From assembly GCF_003730295.1 (NCBI RefSeq), contig NZ_QTSZ01000047.1, positions 62,001 to 126,000 of the forward strand: a stretch of DNA of 64,000 nucleotides, given 5' to 3'. Origin of the DNA: Ornithinibacillus gellani. GTDB taxonomy: Bacteria; Bacillota; Bacilli; Bacillales; Amphibacillaceae. The translations under genes were made by a program, and so were the position numbers. Positions 52,783 through 60,780 of this stretch are shown here, one piece after another. The first letter of the stretch is position 1. The number at the start of each line of letters is the position of its first letter. Below the pieces are notes generated by a model. It had not been told where the DNA came from. It saw only the letters and a program-made list of their open reading frames with translations, and made no database searches.

Positions 52783-54084
52783 CTATTCGGTTGTTTTTTT
52801 ATTCCCGATGACTGCGATTAACCCACCGATTATTGCGCCGATACATGCTGGGATGAGCCAGCCAAGGCCAATATCAAATAATGGCAAGCGTTCCATCCAA
52901 GCTTTTATCGCTGTTAATTCAATTCCATTAAATTCGGTGAGCCCTTCATAAAAACTAACAATGGCCGTGAACAGAATGGCTCCACGATAAACTGCCTTAG
53001 CGCCACCGAACAAGGGATGCAGTAGGGAAAGCGTAATTAAAACTATTGTAATTGGGTAAATAAATACAAGAACCGGGACGGAAAATTCAATAATACGATT
53101 TAATCCCTGATTGGCGATGGCAAAGCTTCCTAACGTAACCACAAGAATAATCCATTTATAGGGAACCCCGGTGATCTTTGTAAAAAATTGCCCCGCCGCT
53201 ACGACCAAGCCGACACAGGTTGTAAAGCAGGCCAAAGTAACGATAATACCAAGCAACAGAGAACCATATGAGCCAAATAACATATGGGATGCACTGGATA
53301 AGATATCGCCGCCATTATCAAAAGGTCCCTGGTTTGCCAGCTTCACACCAATCCAGCCAATCGCAGCATATACCGTAATTAACGCAACTGCAGTGATGGT
53401 GCCGGCCTTTAGTGTAGACGTAATCAGCTCCTGCTTTGTGGTAGCGCCGCGGTCTTTAAAGGCTTGCACGACAATAATCCCGAATGCCAAAGCGGCGATG
53501 GCATCCATCGTTAAATACCCTTCGACAAATCCAGTGAAGAAGGGGGAGCTTTCATATGCTGCTGTCGGTGCTTGGACAGGATCTTTTAGGAAAAATATTC
53601 CGCCAATTCCGAGTATAACAATAGCGAGTAGCAATATCGGTGTAAGCAGCTGACCAATCCGATCTACCATACGACTTGGATTCATACTCACCCAAAATAC
53701 AATGGCAAAGAAAATAGCTGTAAATAGAAACAGCGAGCGCGATGTTGGCGCTTCTGTGAAAGGTGTGACACTCATTTCATAGGCAACAGTAGCAGCTCTT
53801 GGAATGCCAAAGAATGGTGCAATTGCGAGATAAACAACAGATGTGAAAATGAGTCCAAATACAGGGTGTACTCGATCAGCAAGCTCACGTGGATCCTGTT
53901 TGACCGTTGATACAGCAAGTACCGTCAAAATAGGTAATCCAACGCCAGTAAGGATGAAGCCCAAAATAGCTAGGCCGTAATTGGTACCGGAGTCAATACC
54001 AAGTGTAGGTGGATATATAAGATTTCCTGCCCCAAAAAACAAGGCAAATAACATAAAACCAATGGTAACATTTTGTTTATTCAT
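52783..54084 (-). CDS. brnQ: Branched-chain amino acid:cation symporter BrnQ
   Basis: LIVCS-family uptake system for Leu/Ile/Val with Na+ or H+. ATG 54084 after GGAGGA gives 433 aa with twelve hydrophobic segments. The N-terminal IGFMLFALFFGAGNLIYPP is the family signature, followed by SMNPSRMVDRIGQLLTP. Probably monocistronic. A cre-like site lies just upstream. Confidence 0.92.
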   Translation of the reverse strand: MNKQNVTIGFMLFALFFGAGNLIYPPTLGIDSGTNYGLAILGFILTGVGLPILTVLAVSTVKQDPRELADRVHPVFGLIFTSVVYLAIAPFFGIPRAATVAYEMSVTPFTEAPTSRSLFLFTAIFFAIVFWVSMNPSRMVDRIGQLLTPILLLAIVILGIGGIFFLKDPVQAPTAAYESSPFFTGFVEGYLTMDAIAALAFGIIVVQAFKDRGATTKQELITSTLKAGTITAVALITVYAAIGWIGVKLANQGPFDNGGDILSSASHMLFGSYGSLLLGIIVTLACFTTCVGLVVAAGQFFTKITGVPYKWIILVVTLGSFAIANQGLNRIIEFSVPVLVFIYPITIVLITLSLLHPLFGGAKAVYRGAILFTAIVSFYEGLTEFNGIELTAIKAWMERLPLFDIGLGWLIPACIGAIIGGLIAVIGNKKTTE

Positions 54085-54105
54085 ATGTATTCCTCCAACA
54101 TGCAT

Positions 54106-54119
54106 TGATAACGCTTACG
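54106..54119. promoter_or_regulatory. cre-like site upstream of brnQ
   Basis: Minus-strand reading CGTAAGCGTTATCA matches 13 of 14 cre positions. It lies 22-35 bp before the brnQ start, where CcpA could block elongation. The remaining 54120-54557 is AT-rich and presumably carries the two divergent promoters; no riboswitch or T-box was recognised. Confidence 0.4.
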
Positions 54120-54557
54120 AAACTGCAGTAATATAATTCTGAATTCTTATACAAACAAGCCAATTCTAACAAGGAATAATTATCAATGTCAATGAACAAT
54201 AAATGACAATATGCTTGTGAAAGATTTTCAGTGAGAAATTTTTCCTGAAAGAAATGGTAGGAGGAAGTCCTTGAAAAAGCTGGTGATTAAACACTTGCGT
54301 TAGTTCCATTTTTATCTGGTAAAAGATAATTTACATTTTAGAGTTATTCCGGTTTACTTTCATGGCAATTTAATTTATGTTATAGGTTATTAAGATTGAA
54401 AACGGTTCTAATTCTGCTTATTTTTGGTAGGATTTCATGCAGGAATTCCTACTCTATTGCATACATTCGGAAAAACCTTATAGAATGGGGCATGTGCAAT
54501 AATCAATAAAATGGGCATCCTAAGAACCAAATCAATGGATGGAATAAGGGGGAAGCT

Positions 54558-56420
54558 ATGAGCCCAACTATATTATTTGAAATCATGCTCATCGGTTTAT
54601 TAGGCATCGGCTCACAATGGGTTGCATGGAGATATCGCATGCCAGCTATTGTTGTGATGTCCGTTGCAGGTTTATTAATTGGACCTATATTCGGTATCAT
54701 TAATCCAGAAGAAAACTTTGGCGCAGTATATGATCCGATTATTTCCGTTGCAGTTGCAATTATATTATTTGAAGGAAGCTTAAATTTGAGCTTCAAGGAA
54801 CTTCGCGGGCTAGGACGTCCGCTATTTCGAATCGCAACATTCGGTGCATTTATTGCCTGGATTTTGGGATCGTTAACAGCTCATTATATTGCTGGTCTAT
54901 CCTGGGCGGTTGCATTTGTCATTGGTGGCCTGTTCATCGTAACTGGACCAACCGTTATTTTGCCATTGCTGCGCCAGTCAAAATTAAAGCCACGCCCAGC
55001 AAAAATTTTGAAATGGGAAGGCATTATCGTTGACCCCATTGGAGCTTTATTAGCAGTATTTGCTTTTGAAATCATTACGTATATAACGGCTGAAACCCCA
55101 GACGGATCAAAGCTATTGATGTTCTTTTTCGTCTCTTTATTAGCCGCTATCTTTGGCTGGTTATGTGGTCGAGGAATCGGCTGGATGTTCGAGACAGGTC
55201 ATATACCGGAATATCTGAAATCTCCAGCAGTATTCATTGTAGTTATCCTTTGCTTTACCATCCCGGAAGAGGTTATTAAAGCAACAGGTCTATTATCGGT
55301 AACAGCAATGGGGATTACGCTTGCCAATATGGGAATTAGTTCTGTGGCAGATATGAGGCACTTTAAGGAGAATATATCTATTTTACTAATATCCGCCATT
55401 TTTATTATGCTAACAGCGTCCTTACAGATAGATACGATTTTGGAAATTTTCACGCCAAATATTATTGGGTATGTTTTACTGATGATGTTTGCAGTACGAC
55501 CGCTATCTATTTTCCTGTCGACGATTGGGACCAATTTGGCATTAAATGAAAAGATATTAGTTGGATGGATTGCCCCAAGGGGAATTGTAGCCTTAACAGT
55601 TTCCGGTTATTTTGCTACCATTCTCGCTGATGCGGGCTATGCCGGTGCGTCCATTTTAACGACGTTGACATTTGGCCTGGTGTTCTTCACAGTTGTGGCA
55701 CACGGATTCTCTATCCGCTGGTTAGCGAAAAAGCTGAACCTGTCGATGGAGGGTAGACCTGGAACGCTGATTGTTGGTAGTAATCGATTTACGGTCGAGC
55801 TAGCCAAGTCCCTGTCCAAGGCAAAGACGCCGGTCATTATTGTGGATTCATCTTGGGAAAAATTGCGTAAGGCTAGAGAAGCAGGTGTACCATTTTATCA
55901 TGGTGACATGCTTTCAGAGCAGACGGAATATAATTTAGATACGATTCCATATGAATATTTACTGACGGTAACAGATGATAATTCCTATAACGCGCTCGTT
56001 TGTACGACATTTATTCCGGAGTACGGTCGGACAAATGTTTATAAAATTAGTGCACTTGATAATATTTATGGTGGAACGAGAGAAACAGTTTCCAAGGTTG
56101 GTGGCCGCATTCTGTTTGGGGAGAATATCAATATGGATGATATCCGTGACCGAATGGAGGCAGGCTACGTTTTCCGTCAAACAAATATTACGGAACAATT
56201 TACGTATGATAAATATTTGCTTGAGAAGGAAAAAGGCACTGTATTGCTCTATTTGATCAAGCCATCAGGTCAAATCAAATTTTATTCAGAGGAAATGTCC
56301 ATTTCTCCTGGAGCAGGTGATGTTGTAGTAAGTTTAACTCCACCTGTCAAAGAACAAGCAAAGATTCAAGCTAAACTTGAAAACCAGCGTACAAATGGCA
56401 ATGGTAAAGATAAAGAATAA
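54558..56420 (+). CDS. CPA1-type Na+(K+)/H+ antiporter with RCK/TrkA-like cytoplasmic domain
   Basis: 620 aa; ATG 54558 after AAGGGGGAAG. Residues about 5-390 contain 12-13 hydrophobic segments of the Na_H_Exchanger fold, with AIILFEGSLNLSF, TGPTVILPLLRQ and the likely ion-binding Asp in VDPIGAL. A Rossmann TrkA-N/RCK domain follows (about 397-515, starting GTLIVGSNRF) and a TrkA-C-like tail, so transport is probably gated by a nucleotide or ion. Ion specificity is not predictable. Na+/H+ exchange suits a halotolerant host. Confidence 0.88.
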   Translation: MSPTILFEIMLIGLLGIGSQWVAWRYRMPAIVVMSVAGLLIGPIFGIINPEENFGAVYDPIISVAVAIILFEGSLNLSFKELRGLGRPLFRIATFGAFIAWILGSLTAHYIAGLSWAVAFVIGGLFIVTGPTVILPLLRQSKLKPRPAKILKWEGIIVDPIGALLAVFAFEIITYITAETPDGSKLLMFFFVSLLAAIFGWLCGRGIGWMFETGHIPEYLKSPAVFIVVILCFTIPEEVIKATGLLSVTAMGITLANMGISSVADMRHFKENISILLISAIFIMLTASLQIDTILEIFTPNIIGYVLLMMFAVRPLSIFLSTIGTNLALNEKILVGWIAPRGIVALTVSGYFATILADAGYAGASILTTLTFGLVFFTVVAHGFSIRWLAKKLNLSMEGRPGTLIVGSNRFTVELAKSLSKAKTPVIIVDSSWEKLRKAREAGVPFYHGDMLSEQTEYNLDTIPYEYLLTVTDDNSYNALVCTTFIPEYGRTNVYKISALDNIYGGTRETVSKVGGRILFGENINMDDIRDRMEAGYVFRQTNITEQFTYDKYLLEKEKGTVLLYLIKPSGQIKFYSEEMSISPGAGDVVVSLTPPVKEQAKIQAKLENQRTNGNGKDKE

Positions 56421-56444
56421 CATCAACATATGAGGGGGCTTGTG

Positions 56445-56876
56445 ATGGGGAGCACGGTAAAGCAACTCGTAACAACAACAGAAATTGCAGCTGCATATCC
56501 AATTATGAAGCAGCTGCGGACACATGTTGATGAGAATGATTATATGATGCTGGTTCAGGAAGCGATGGACAAAGATGGCTATCATTTATTTGCATTATAT
56601 GATGCAGGACAAATTGTTGCAGTTACGGGTTTCAAACCAATGATTACTTTATATTATGGCAGGTTTGTCTGGGTCTGTGATTTGGTAACGGATGAAGTAA
56701 AACGATCCAATGGTTACGGGGAACAGCTGCTGCAATTTGTTGAGAAATGGGCGAAGAAGCATCAATACACCTCAGTAGCCCTATCCTCAGGGTTACAACG
56801 ACAGCATGCCCACCGTTTTTATGAACACCAACTTGACTATGAAAAAGTAAGCTTTGTATTTAAAAAAAATATTTAA
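56445..56876 (+). CDS. GNAT family N-acetyltransferase
   Basis: 143 aa from ATG 56445, 6 bases after GAGGGGG (an ATG at 56430 lies before that site; GTG 56442 is an alternative). Acetyl-CoA-binding loop RSNGYGEQLL with the helix that follows, and the C-terminal SSGLQRQHAHRFYE segment. The substrate is unknown. It follows the antiporter gene by 24 bp and may be co-transcribed. Confidence 0.82.
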   Translation: MGSTVKQLVTTTEIAAAYPIMKQLRTHVDENDYMMLVQEAMDKDGYHLFALYDAGQIVAVTGFKPMITLYYGRFVWVCDLVTDEVKRSNGYGEQLLQFVEKWAKKHQYTSVALSSGLQRQHAHRFYEHQLDYEKVSFVFKKNI

Positions 56877-56879
56877 AAA

Positions 56880-56921
56880 AACAAAAGCAATTGCTGTGAA
56901 GATAGGCAATTGCTTTTGTTG
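56880..56921. terminator. Terminator after the GNAT gene
   Basis: ACAAAAGCAATTGC and GCAATTGCTTTTGT form a 14-bp stem. Confidence 0.82.
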
Positions 56922-56995
56922 TATAAGTAGTATTTAATTGATCATGCGGCCAGGCTTTAAATGTCGCTGTCAGCCTGTGGTGCTTAATTATTATG

Positions 56996-57178
56996 CTATC
57001 TGATATCATCAAGCTTCTTATTAATTTCCTTTATTTCATCCTCTAGGCGAATGAGCTGCTCCTCTGCAGAAGACACTCTTCCTCTGACATACTCCAATTT
57101 ATCCATATCTCCCTGGATGCGCACGTAGTCTGACTTTAACTCAGCTAGCTTAGCTTCTAGTTGTTTTTTCGTTATCAT
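56996..57178 (-). CDS. Small coiled-coil protein, SE1832 family-like
   Basis: 60 aa, ATG 57178 after AGAGGTGATT. The whole protein is a predicted charged helix or coiled coil (KKQLEAKLAELKSDYVRIQG, then EEQLIRLEDEIKEINKKL). It resembles the small SE1832-family proteins of Bacillales from memory; the function is unknown. Its ribosome-binding site begins right at the end of a bcr1-like element. Confidence 0.65.
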   Translation of the reverse strand: MITKKQLEAKLAELKSDYVRIQGDMDKLEYVRGRVSSAEEQLIRLEDEIKEINKKLDDIR

Positions 57179-57192
57179 GGGGAATCACCTCT

Positions 57193-57352
57193 TTTATCAC
57201 AGATTAACTGGCTGTAAGCCCCCCACTCTTCAAAAACTTTTGTTCATAACAAGAATTGTAAGGGCGGGCAACAGCCAGTAAAGGCCTGATTCGTTTAACT
57301 AACAATCAGTAGAGGAAGTGCGAAAACCTCCACTGAATGAAGTTTCACTTTA
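57193..57352 (+). repeat. bcr1-like two-hairpin repeat, copy 1
   Basis: About 160 bp from TTATCACAGATTAACTGGC to GAAGTTTCACTTTA. Hairpin 1: ACTGGCTGT pairs with ACAGCCAGT. A conserved link AAAGGCCTGATTCGTTTAAC follows, then hairpin 2 (AATCAGTAGAGG with CCTCCACTGAAT). It joins copy 2 head-to-tail, sharing the TTTATCACAG junction. It resembles the bcr1 repeats of the B. cereus group from memory. Confidence 0.8.
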
Positions 57353-57485
57353 TCACAGATTAACTGGCTGTATGCCCTGACTTCGAGAATTGTCAGTGGG
57401 GGATCGACAGCCAGTAAAGGCCTGATTCGTTTAACTAACAATCAGTGGAGGAAGTGCGAAAACCCCACTGAATGAAGTTTCACTT
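57349..57485 (+). repeat. bcr1-like two-hairpin repeat, copy 2
   Basis: Same layout and orientation as copy 1, with a shorter first hairpin (ACTGGCTGT with ACAGCCAGT) and second hairpin AATCAGTGGAGG/CCCCACTGAAT. It ends about 58 bp before the acetyltransferase start at 57543. Confidence 0.8.
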
Positions 57486-57542
57486 AATCGTTCCATTTAG
57501 CGTATACTAAATATATCATATAATCAAAGGGGAGGGACTGCA

Positions 57543-58385
57543 TTGAACATATATTTTGAAACATCGCCTATCACTTATTTAAAGAAAGTAGAGCCATTGC
57601 TGTTACAAAGAGAAGCAAATAACAATTTAATTTTGGGGCTGTTGGGACGTGCTGTAGAAAGAGAATCGGATGCGGAGCTTCATTTAGGCGTCGTAGAAGA
57701 AGAAGGGGAAATCATGTATGCTTTCATGCAGACCGCGCCACATGATTGGATTTTGGCAGATGCTGGTATTGTAGATGAACCAATGATCAGGAAGATAGTT
57801 AACGTGATAATCGATGCTGGACTTGAAATTCCTGGAGTCCATGGTCCTTCAACTCAGGCAACAATCTTTAAGGAATTTTTGGTGAAAGAACATGGAAGAA
57901 CAATGACCAAGCATATGGGTCAACTCATTTATCAACTGGATCATGTTCAGCTGAACCCACAGGTGGAAGGTCGTTTAGAATTGGCAACGGACGAAGATGT
58001 GGATTTATTTACAGACTGGCTCTGGCAGTTTGGTCAAGAAGCGAATGAACCAATCGCAAGGGAGCGGGCTAGGGGGCTGGCAGAAACGATGATTCAACAT
58101 GCTTCTTTATATAAATGGGTAGTTGCAGATAAACCTGTTTCTATGGTCAATCAATCCCGAAAAACACGGCATGGCACGACCATTAATGCAGTCTTTACAC
58201 CAAATGCACATAAGCGAAAGGGGTATGCAACCGCTGCAGTTGCGTCATTATCACAACAACTGTTGGAGGAAGGGTTTCAATTTTGTTCTCTATATACCGA
58301 CGCGTCCAATCCAACCTCGAATAACATCTATCAAAGAATTGGCTACAATCAGGTAGGAAAGGCAGTCGTCTACAAAACGATGTAA
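57543..58385 (+). CDS. GNAT family N-acetyltransferase
   Basis: 280 aa from TTG 57543 after GGGGAGGGA. The N-terminal half (1-130) is a degenerate GNAT-like domain; the C-terminal half carries the acetyl-CoA motif AHKRKGYATAAVASLSQQ and the terminal SNPTSNNIYQRIGYNQVG characteristic of FR47/GNAT enzymes. The substrate is unknown. Confidence 0.82.
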   Translation: MNIYFETSPITYLKKVEPLLLQREANNNLILGLLGRAVERESDAELHLGVVEEEGEIMYAFMQTAPHDWILADAGIVDEPMIRKIVNVIIDAGLEIPGVHGPSTQATIFKEFLVKEHGRTMTKHMGQLIYQLDHVQLNPQVEGRLELATDEDVDLFTDWLWQFGQEANEPIARERARGLAETMIQHASLYKWVVADKPVSMVNQSRKTRHGTTINAVFTPNAHKRKGYATAAVASLSQQLLEEGFQFCSLYTDASNPTSNNIYQRIGYNQVGKAVVYKTM

Positions 58386-58421
58386 TACATAATGAGGTTA
58401 TTGGGCTAGGGGGAAATCCAT

Positions 58422-58604
58422 TTGTATCGTCATTTTATTGTATTAGGCGTAGCAGTTTTTATTTTTTTAACGGTCAAGCAGCTTATTTTTAACGATTATA
58501 TCCAATGGCTGGACAATATCGGCATATCTGTGTTATTCATCCTCATTTCCGTTATTTGGGAATGGTCCAAAAAACCGTATCAATGGAAAAAAGAAAAAGA
58601 CTAA
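58422..58604 (+). CDS. Small two-helix membrane protein, unknown
   Basis: 60 aa, TTG 58422 after AGGGGGA. Helices near 5-22 and 31-49, Lys-rich tail (KKPYQWKKEKD). Not recognised. It ends about 45 bp before the repeat array and may be in an operon with the acetyltransferase (36-bp gap). Confidence 0.5.
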   Translation: MYRHFIVLGVAVFIFLTVKQLIFNDYIQWLDNIGISVLFILISVIWEWSKKPYQWKKEKD

Positions 58605-58650
58605 AAGCCAACGATTGGATAAGGGTAAAATGTCTCCGGAAGCAGTAGCA

Positions 58651-59226
58651 CGAGTGGAAAAATCTGGTGGAAGCGGTGTAAAATTCGCCTCGCGCAAGTT
58701 CCGAGTGAAAAAGTCTGGTGGAAGCAGTGGAAGATTCGCTTCGCTTGTAGTTCGAGTAAAAAAATCAAGTGAGAGCGACGAGAAATTCGCCTCGCCCACC
58801 GCCCGAGTGAAAAAATCCGATGAGAACAGCGGAAAATTCGCTTCGCTTGTAGTTCGAGTAAAAAAATCAAGTGAAAGCGACGAGAAATTCGCTTGGCCCG
58901 CCGTCCGAGTGGAAAAATCTGGTGGAAGCGGTGGGAAATTCGCCTCGCTTGTAGTTCGAGTGAAAAAATCCGGTGAGAGCGGCAAGAAATTCGCTTGGCC
59001 CGCCGTCCGAGTGAAAAAATCTGGTGGAAGCAGTGTAAGATTCGCTTCGCTCACGTTCCGAGTGAAAAAATCCGGTGAGAACAGCGGAAAATTCGCCTCG
59101 CTTGTAGTTCGAGTGAAAAAATCCGGTGAGAGCAGCAAGAAATTCGCTTCGCCCGCCGCCCGAGTGAAAAAATCCGATGAGAACAGCGGTAAATTCGCCT
59201 CACGCACAAATCGAGTAAAAAAATCT
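58651..59226. repeat. 51-bp tandem repeat array, type B (array B2)
   Basis: Eleven full units at exact 51-bp spacing from 58651 to 59211 plus a 15-bp start of a twelfth. Unit core: CGAGTGAAAAAATCC, 13 bases, GAAATTCGC. The last 9-12 bases fall into recurring versions (CTTGTAGTT, CCCGCCGTC, CCCGCCGCC, CTCACGTTC), often alternating. Open frames run through on both strands (17-residue repeats with RVKKS on plus, FFTR and EANF on minus). No unit is flanked by cas genes. It lies between convergent genes. Confidence 0.92.
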
Positions 59227-59293
59227 TGAAAAATGCTGTGAAAACTTGCTTCGGTCATCCAATCTACCTATAAGAAGCATTTATCTTATACAT

Positions 59294-59333
59294 CAAAAAA
59301 GTACCCAGCAATGAAAAGCCGGGTACTTTTTTT
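59294..59333 (-). terminator. Terminator of the AI-2E family permease gene
   Basis: AAAAAAGTACCC and GGGTACTTTTTT form a 12-bp stem, usable from both strands. Confidence 0.82.
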
Positions 59334-59334
59334 C

Positions 59335-60417
59335 CTAAATGAGCGCATCCTCTTCGTTGTCTTTTGATGCTTTATAGGTTTGGTAAAAATGTATGATAAT
59401 CGTTTTGATGACGGCATAGAACGGTACCGCAAATAAAATTCCGACGAAGCCGGCGATACTGCCCGCGGCAAGAATGACTGTGATAATCGTAAGGGGGTGC
59501 ATTTCCAGTGCACGCCCCATGACGTTTGGCGAGATAAAATTACTCTCCAGTTGCTGCGCAATGAGGGTAACGAGGGACACCCAGATAATCATCATTGGAT
59601 CCTGAAATGCCCCGACAATGAGTGCCGGTGTTACAGCGATAAAAGGACCAATAAATGGAACAACATTCATCACCATTCCAAAGATCCCCAGCGTCAGGGA
59701 GTAATTGAGACCAATAATCAAATAGCCGATATAAAGCAGTAAACCGAGCACGAAGCTAACAATTAATTGACCTTGTATAAAGGAGGTTAATACTTCATCT
59801 ACTTTATGAAGTAAGCTACGAAGGTTGTCTGCTTTTTTCTTGCTGAAAATTTGTGTAACGAATGGTACAAGCTTGTCCCCATCCTTGAGCATGAAAAATA
59901 GGAAAAATGGAACGAGCACCAATGCTGTCACTACACTAATAATTTGGCCAATGAAGCCAAATAGATAGTTGATGACACTTTCTGTATGCTGCTGTAGATT
60001 ATTTGTAAAATCATTAATCGCATTATTGACCTCTTCTGGGAAAACAAATTTACCAGATTGGAATTTTTCAATTAAATCCTGGGCCCATTCAACCATTACT
60101 GGAATATTGTCAATTAGATTAGTAAACTGTCTTTGTGCAATCGGTGCGATAAATAGGGAAATAAAAGTGCCTATTCCGATGAGCAAAAGAAATACAATGA
60201 CAATCGCAAGCGTTTTATTTATTTTAAACCGCATGAGTAAATGCACGACGGGCTTGGTGACATAAAATAATATGCCTGCTCCAATGATTGGAATGGCAAC
60301 AGCACCTAAATATTGAAACAATGGCTGGAAAACAAAATCCGTTACAGAAATGAGCCATATGAGTAGAAATAGCATAATGAAAAAAGTTAATACATGAAAC
60401 CAGCGTTTTTGAAGCAT
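59335..60417 (-). CDS. AI-2E family transporter (PerM/YueF-like)
   Basis: 360 aa from ATG 60417 (AGGA 9 bases upstream); an extension to 60471 would run into a repeat and is rejected. About eight hydrophobic segments: three near the N-terminus, a soluble helix region (about 95-170), then the family block with FIGPFIAVTPALI and QQLESNFISPNVMGRAL. Members have been linked to autoinducer-2 export or ion exchange; the substrate here is unknown. Confidence 0.85.
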   Translation of the reverse strand: MLQKRWFHVLTFFIMLFLLIWLISVTDFVFQPLFQYLGAVAIPIIGAGILFYVTKPVVHLLMRFKINKTLAIVIVFLLLIGIGTFISLFIAPIAQRQFTNLIDNIPVMVEWAQDLIEKFQSGKFVFPEEVNNAINDFTNNLQQHTESVINYLFGFIGQIISVVTALVLVPFFLFFMLKDGDKLVPFVTQIFSKKKADNLRSLLHKVDEVLTSFIQGQLIVSFVLGLLLYIGYLIIGLNYSLTLGIFGMVMNVVPFIGPFIAVTPALIVGAFQDPMMIIWVSLVTLIAQQLESNFISPNVMGRALEMHPLTIITVILAAGSIAGFVGILFAVPFYAVIKTIIIHFYQTYKASKDNEEDALI

Positions 60418-60439
60418 CCCATCACATCCTGACCGACTT

Positions 60440-60590
60440 TTTATCACAGAGCTGTAAGCCCCCCACATCAATAATTTTTGTTGATAACAAGCATGGTAAG
60501 TGTGGGATCAACAGCCAGTAAAGGCCTGATTAGTTCAACTAACAATCAGTGGGGGAAGTTCTGCCCCACTGATTGAAGTTTCACTTTATA
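60440..60590 (+). repeat. bcr1-like two-hairpin repeat, copy 3
   Basis: Starts TTATCACAGAGCTG and ends TTGAAGTTTCACTTTAT. Hairpin 1 pairs GCTGT with ACAGC plus CCCCAC with GTGTGGG; hairpin 2 is a perfect 12-bp stem (CAATCAGTGGGG/CCCCACTGATTG). It ends 23 bp before the AI-2E permease start on the other strand. Confidence 0.85.
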
Positions 60591-60713
60591 TGTTCCATCA
60601 TACCAATTGTAGGATGGCATGGGAAGTGTATTCTGGATATATGCATGGAATTTGAACATTCAATCACGCTTTTTTCCTTCGTACAGCTAGTAAACGATTG
60701 TGTGTGATGCGAG

Positions 60714-60742
60714 TTACATAGAAAAAAATGCAAAAATATGCT
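60714..60742 (+). promoter_or_regulatory. Candidate pgcA promoter
   Basis: TTACAT (60714-60719), a 17-bp spacer and TATGCT (60737-60742), about 40 bp before the pgcA start. Confidence 0.4.
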
Positions 60743-60780
60743 AAACTTTGAGCATAAACATATGTTGGGGGATATGGAAG

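Noticed and set aside
52629-52811. 60-codon ORF between recQ and brnQ
   Set aside because: No ribosome-binding site, no recognisable composition, and overlaps the brnQ stop on the opposite strand and a probable stem-loop.
54225-54256. CodY site upstream of brnQ
   Set aside because: TTTTCAGTGAGAAA-like sequences have a 2-base insertion or six mismatches relative to the consensus.
58651-59226. CRISPR array
   Set aside because: Regular spacing suggests it, but the variable parts recur between units, units drift along their whole length, and no cas genes are present. The same holds for 6.7 and 37.3 kb.
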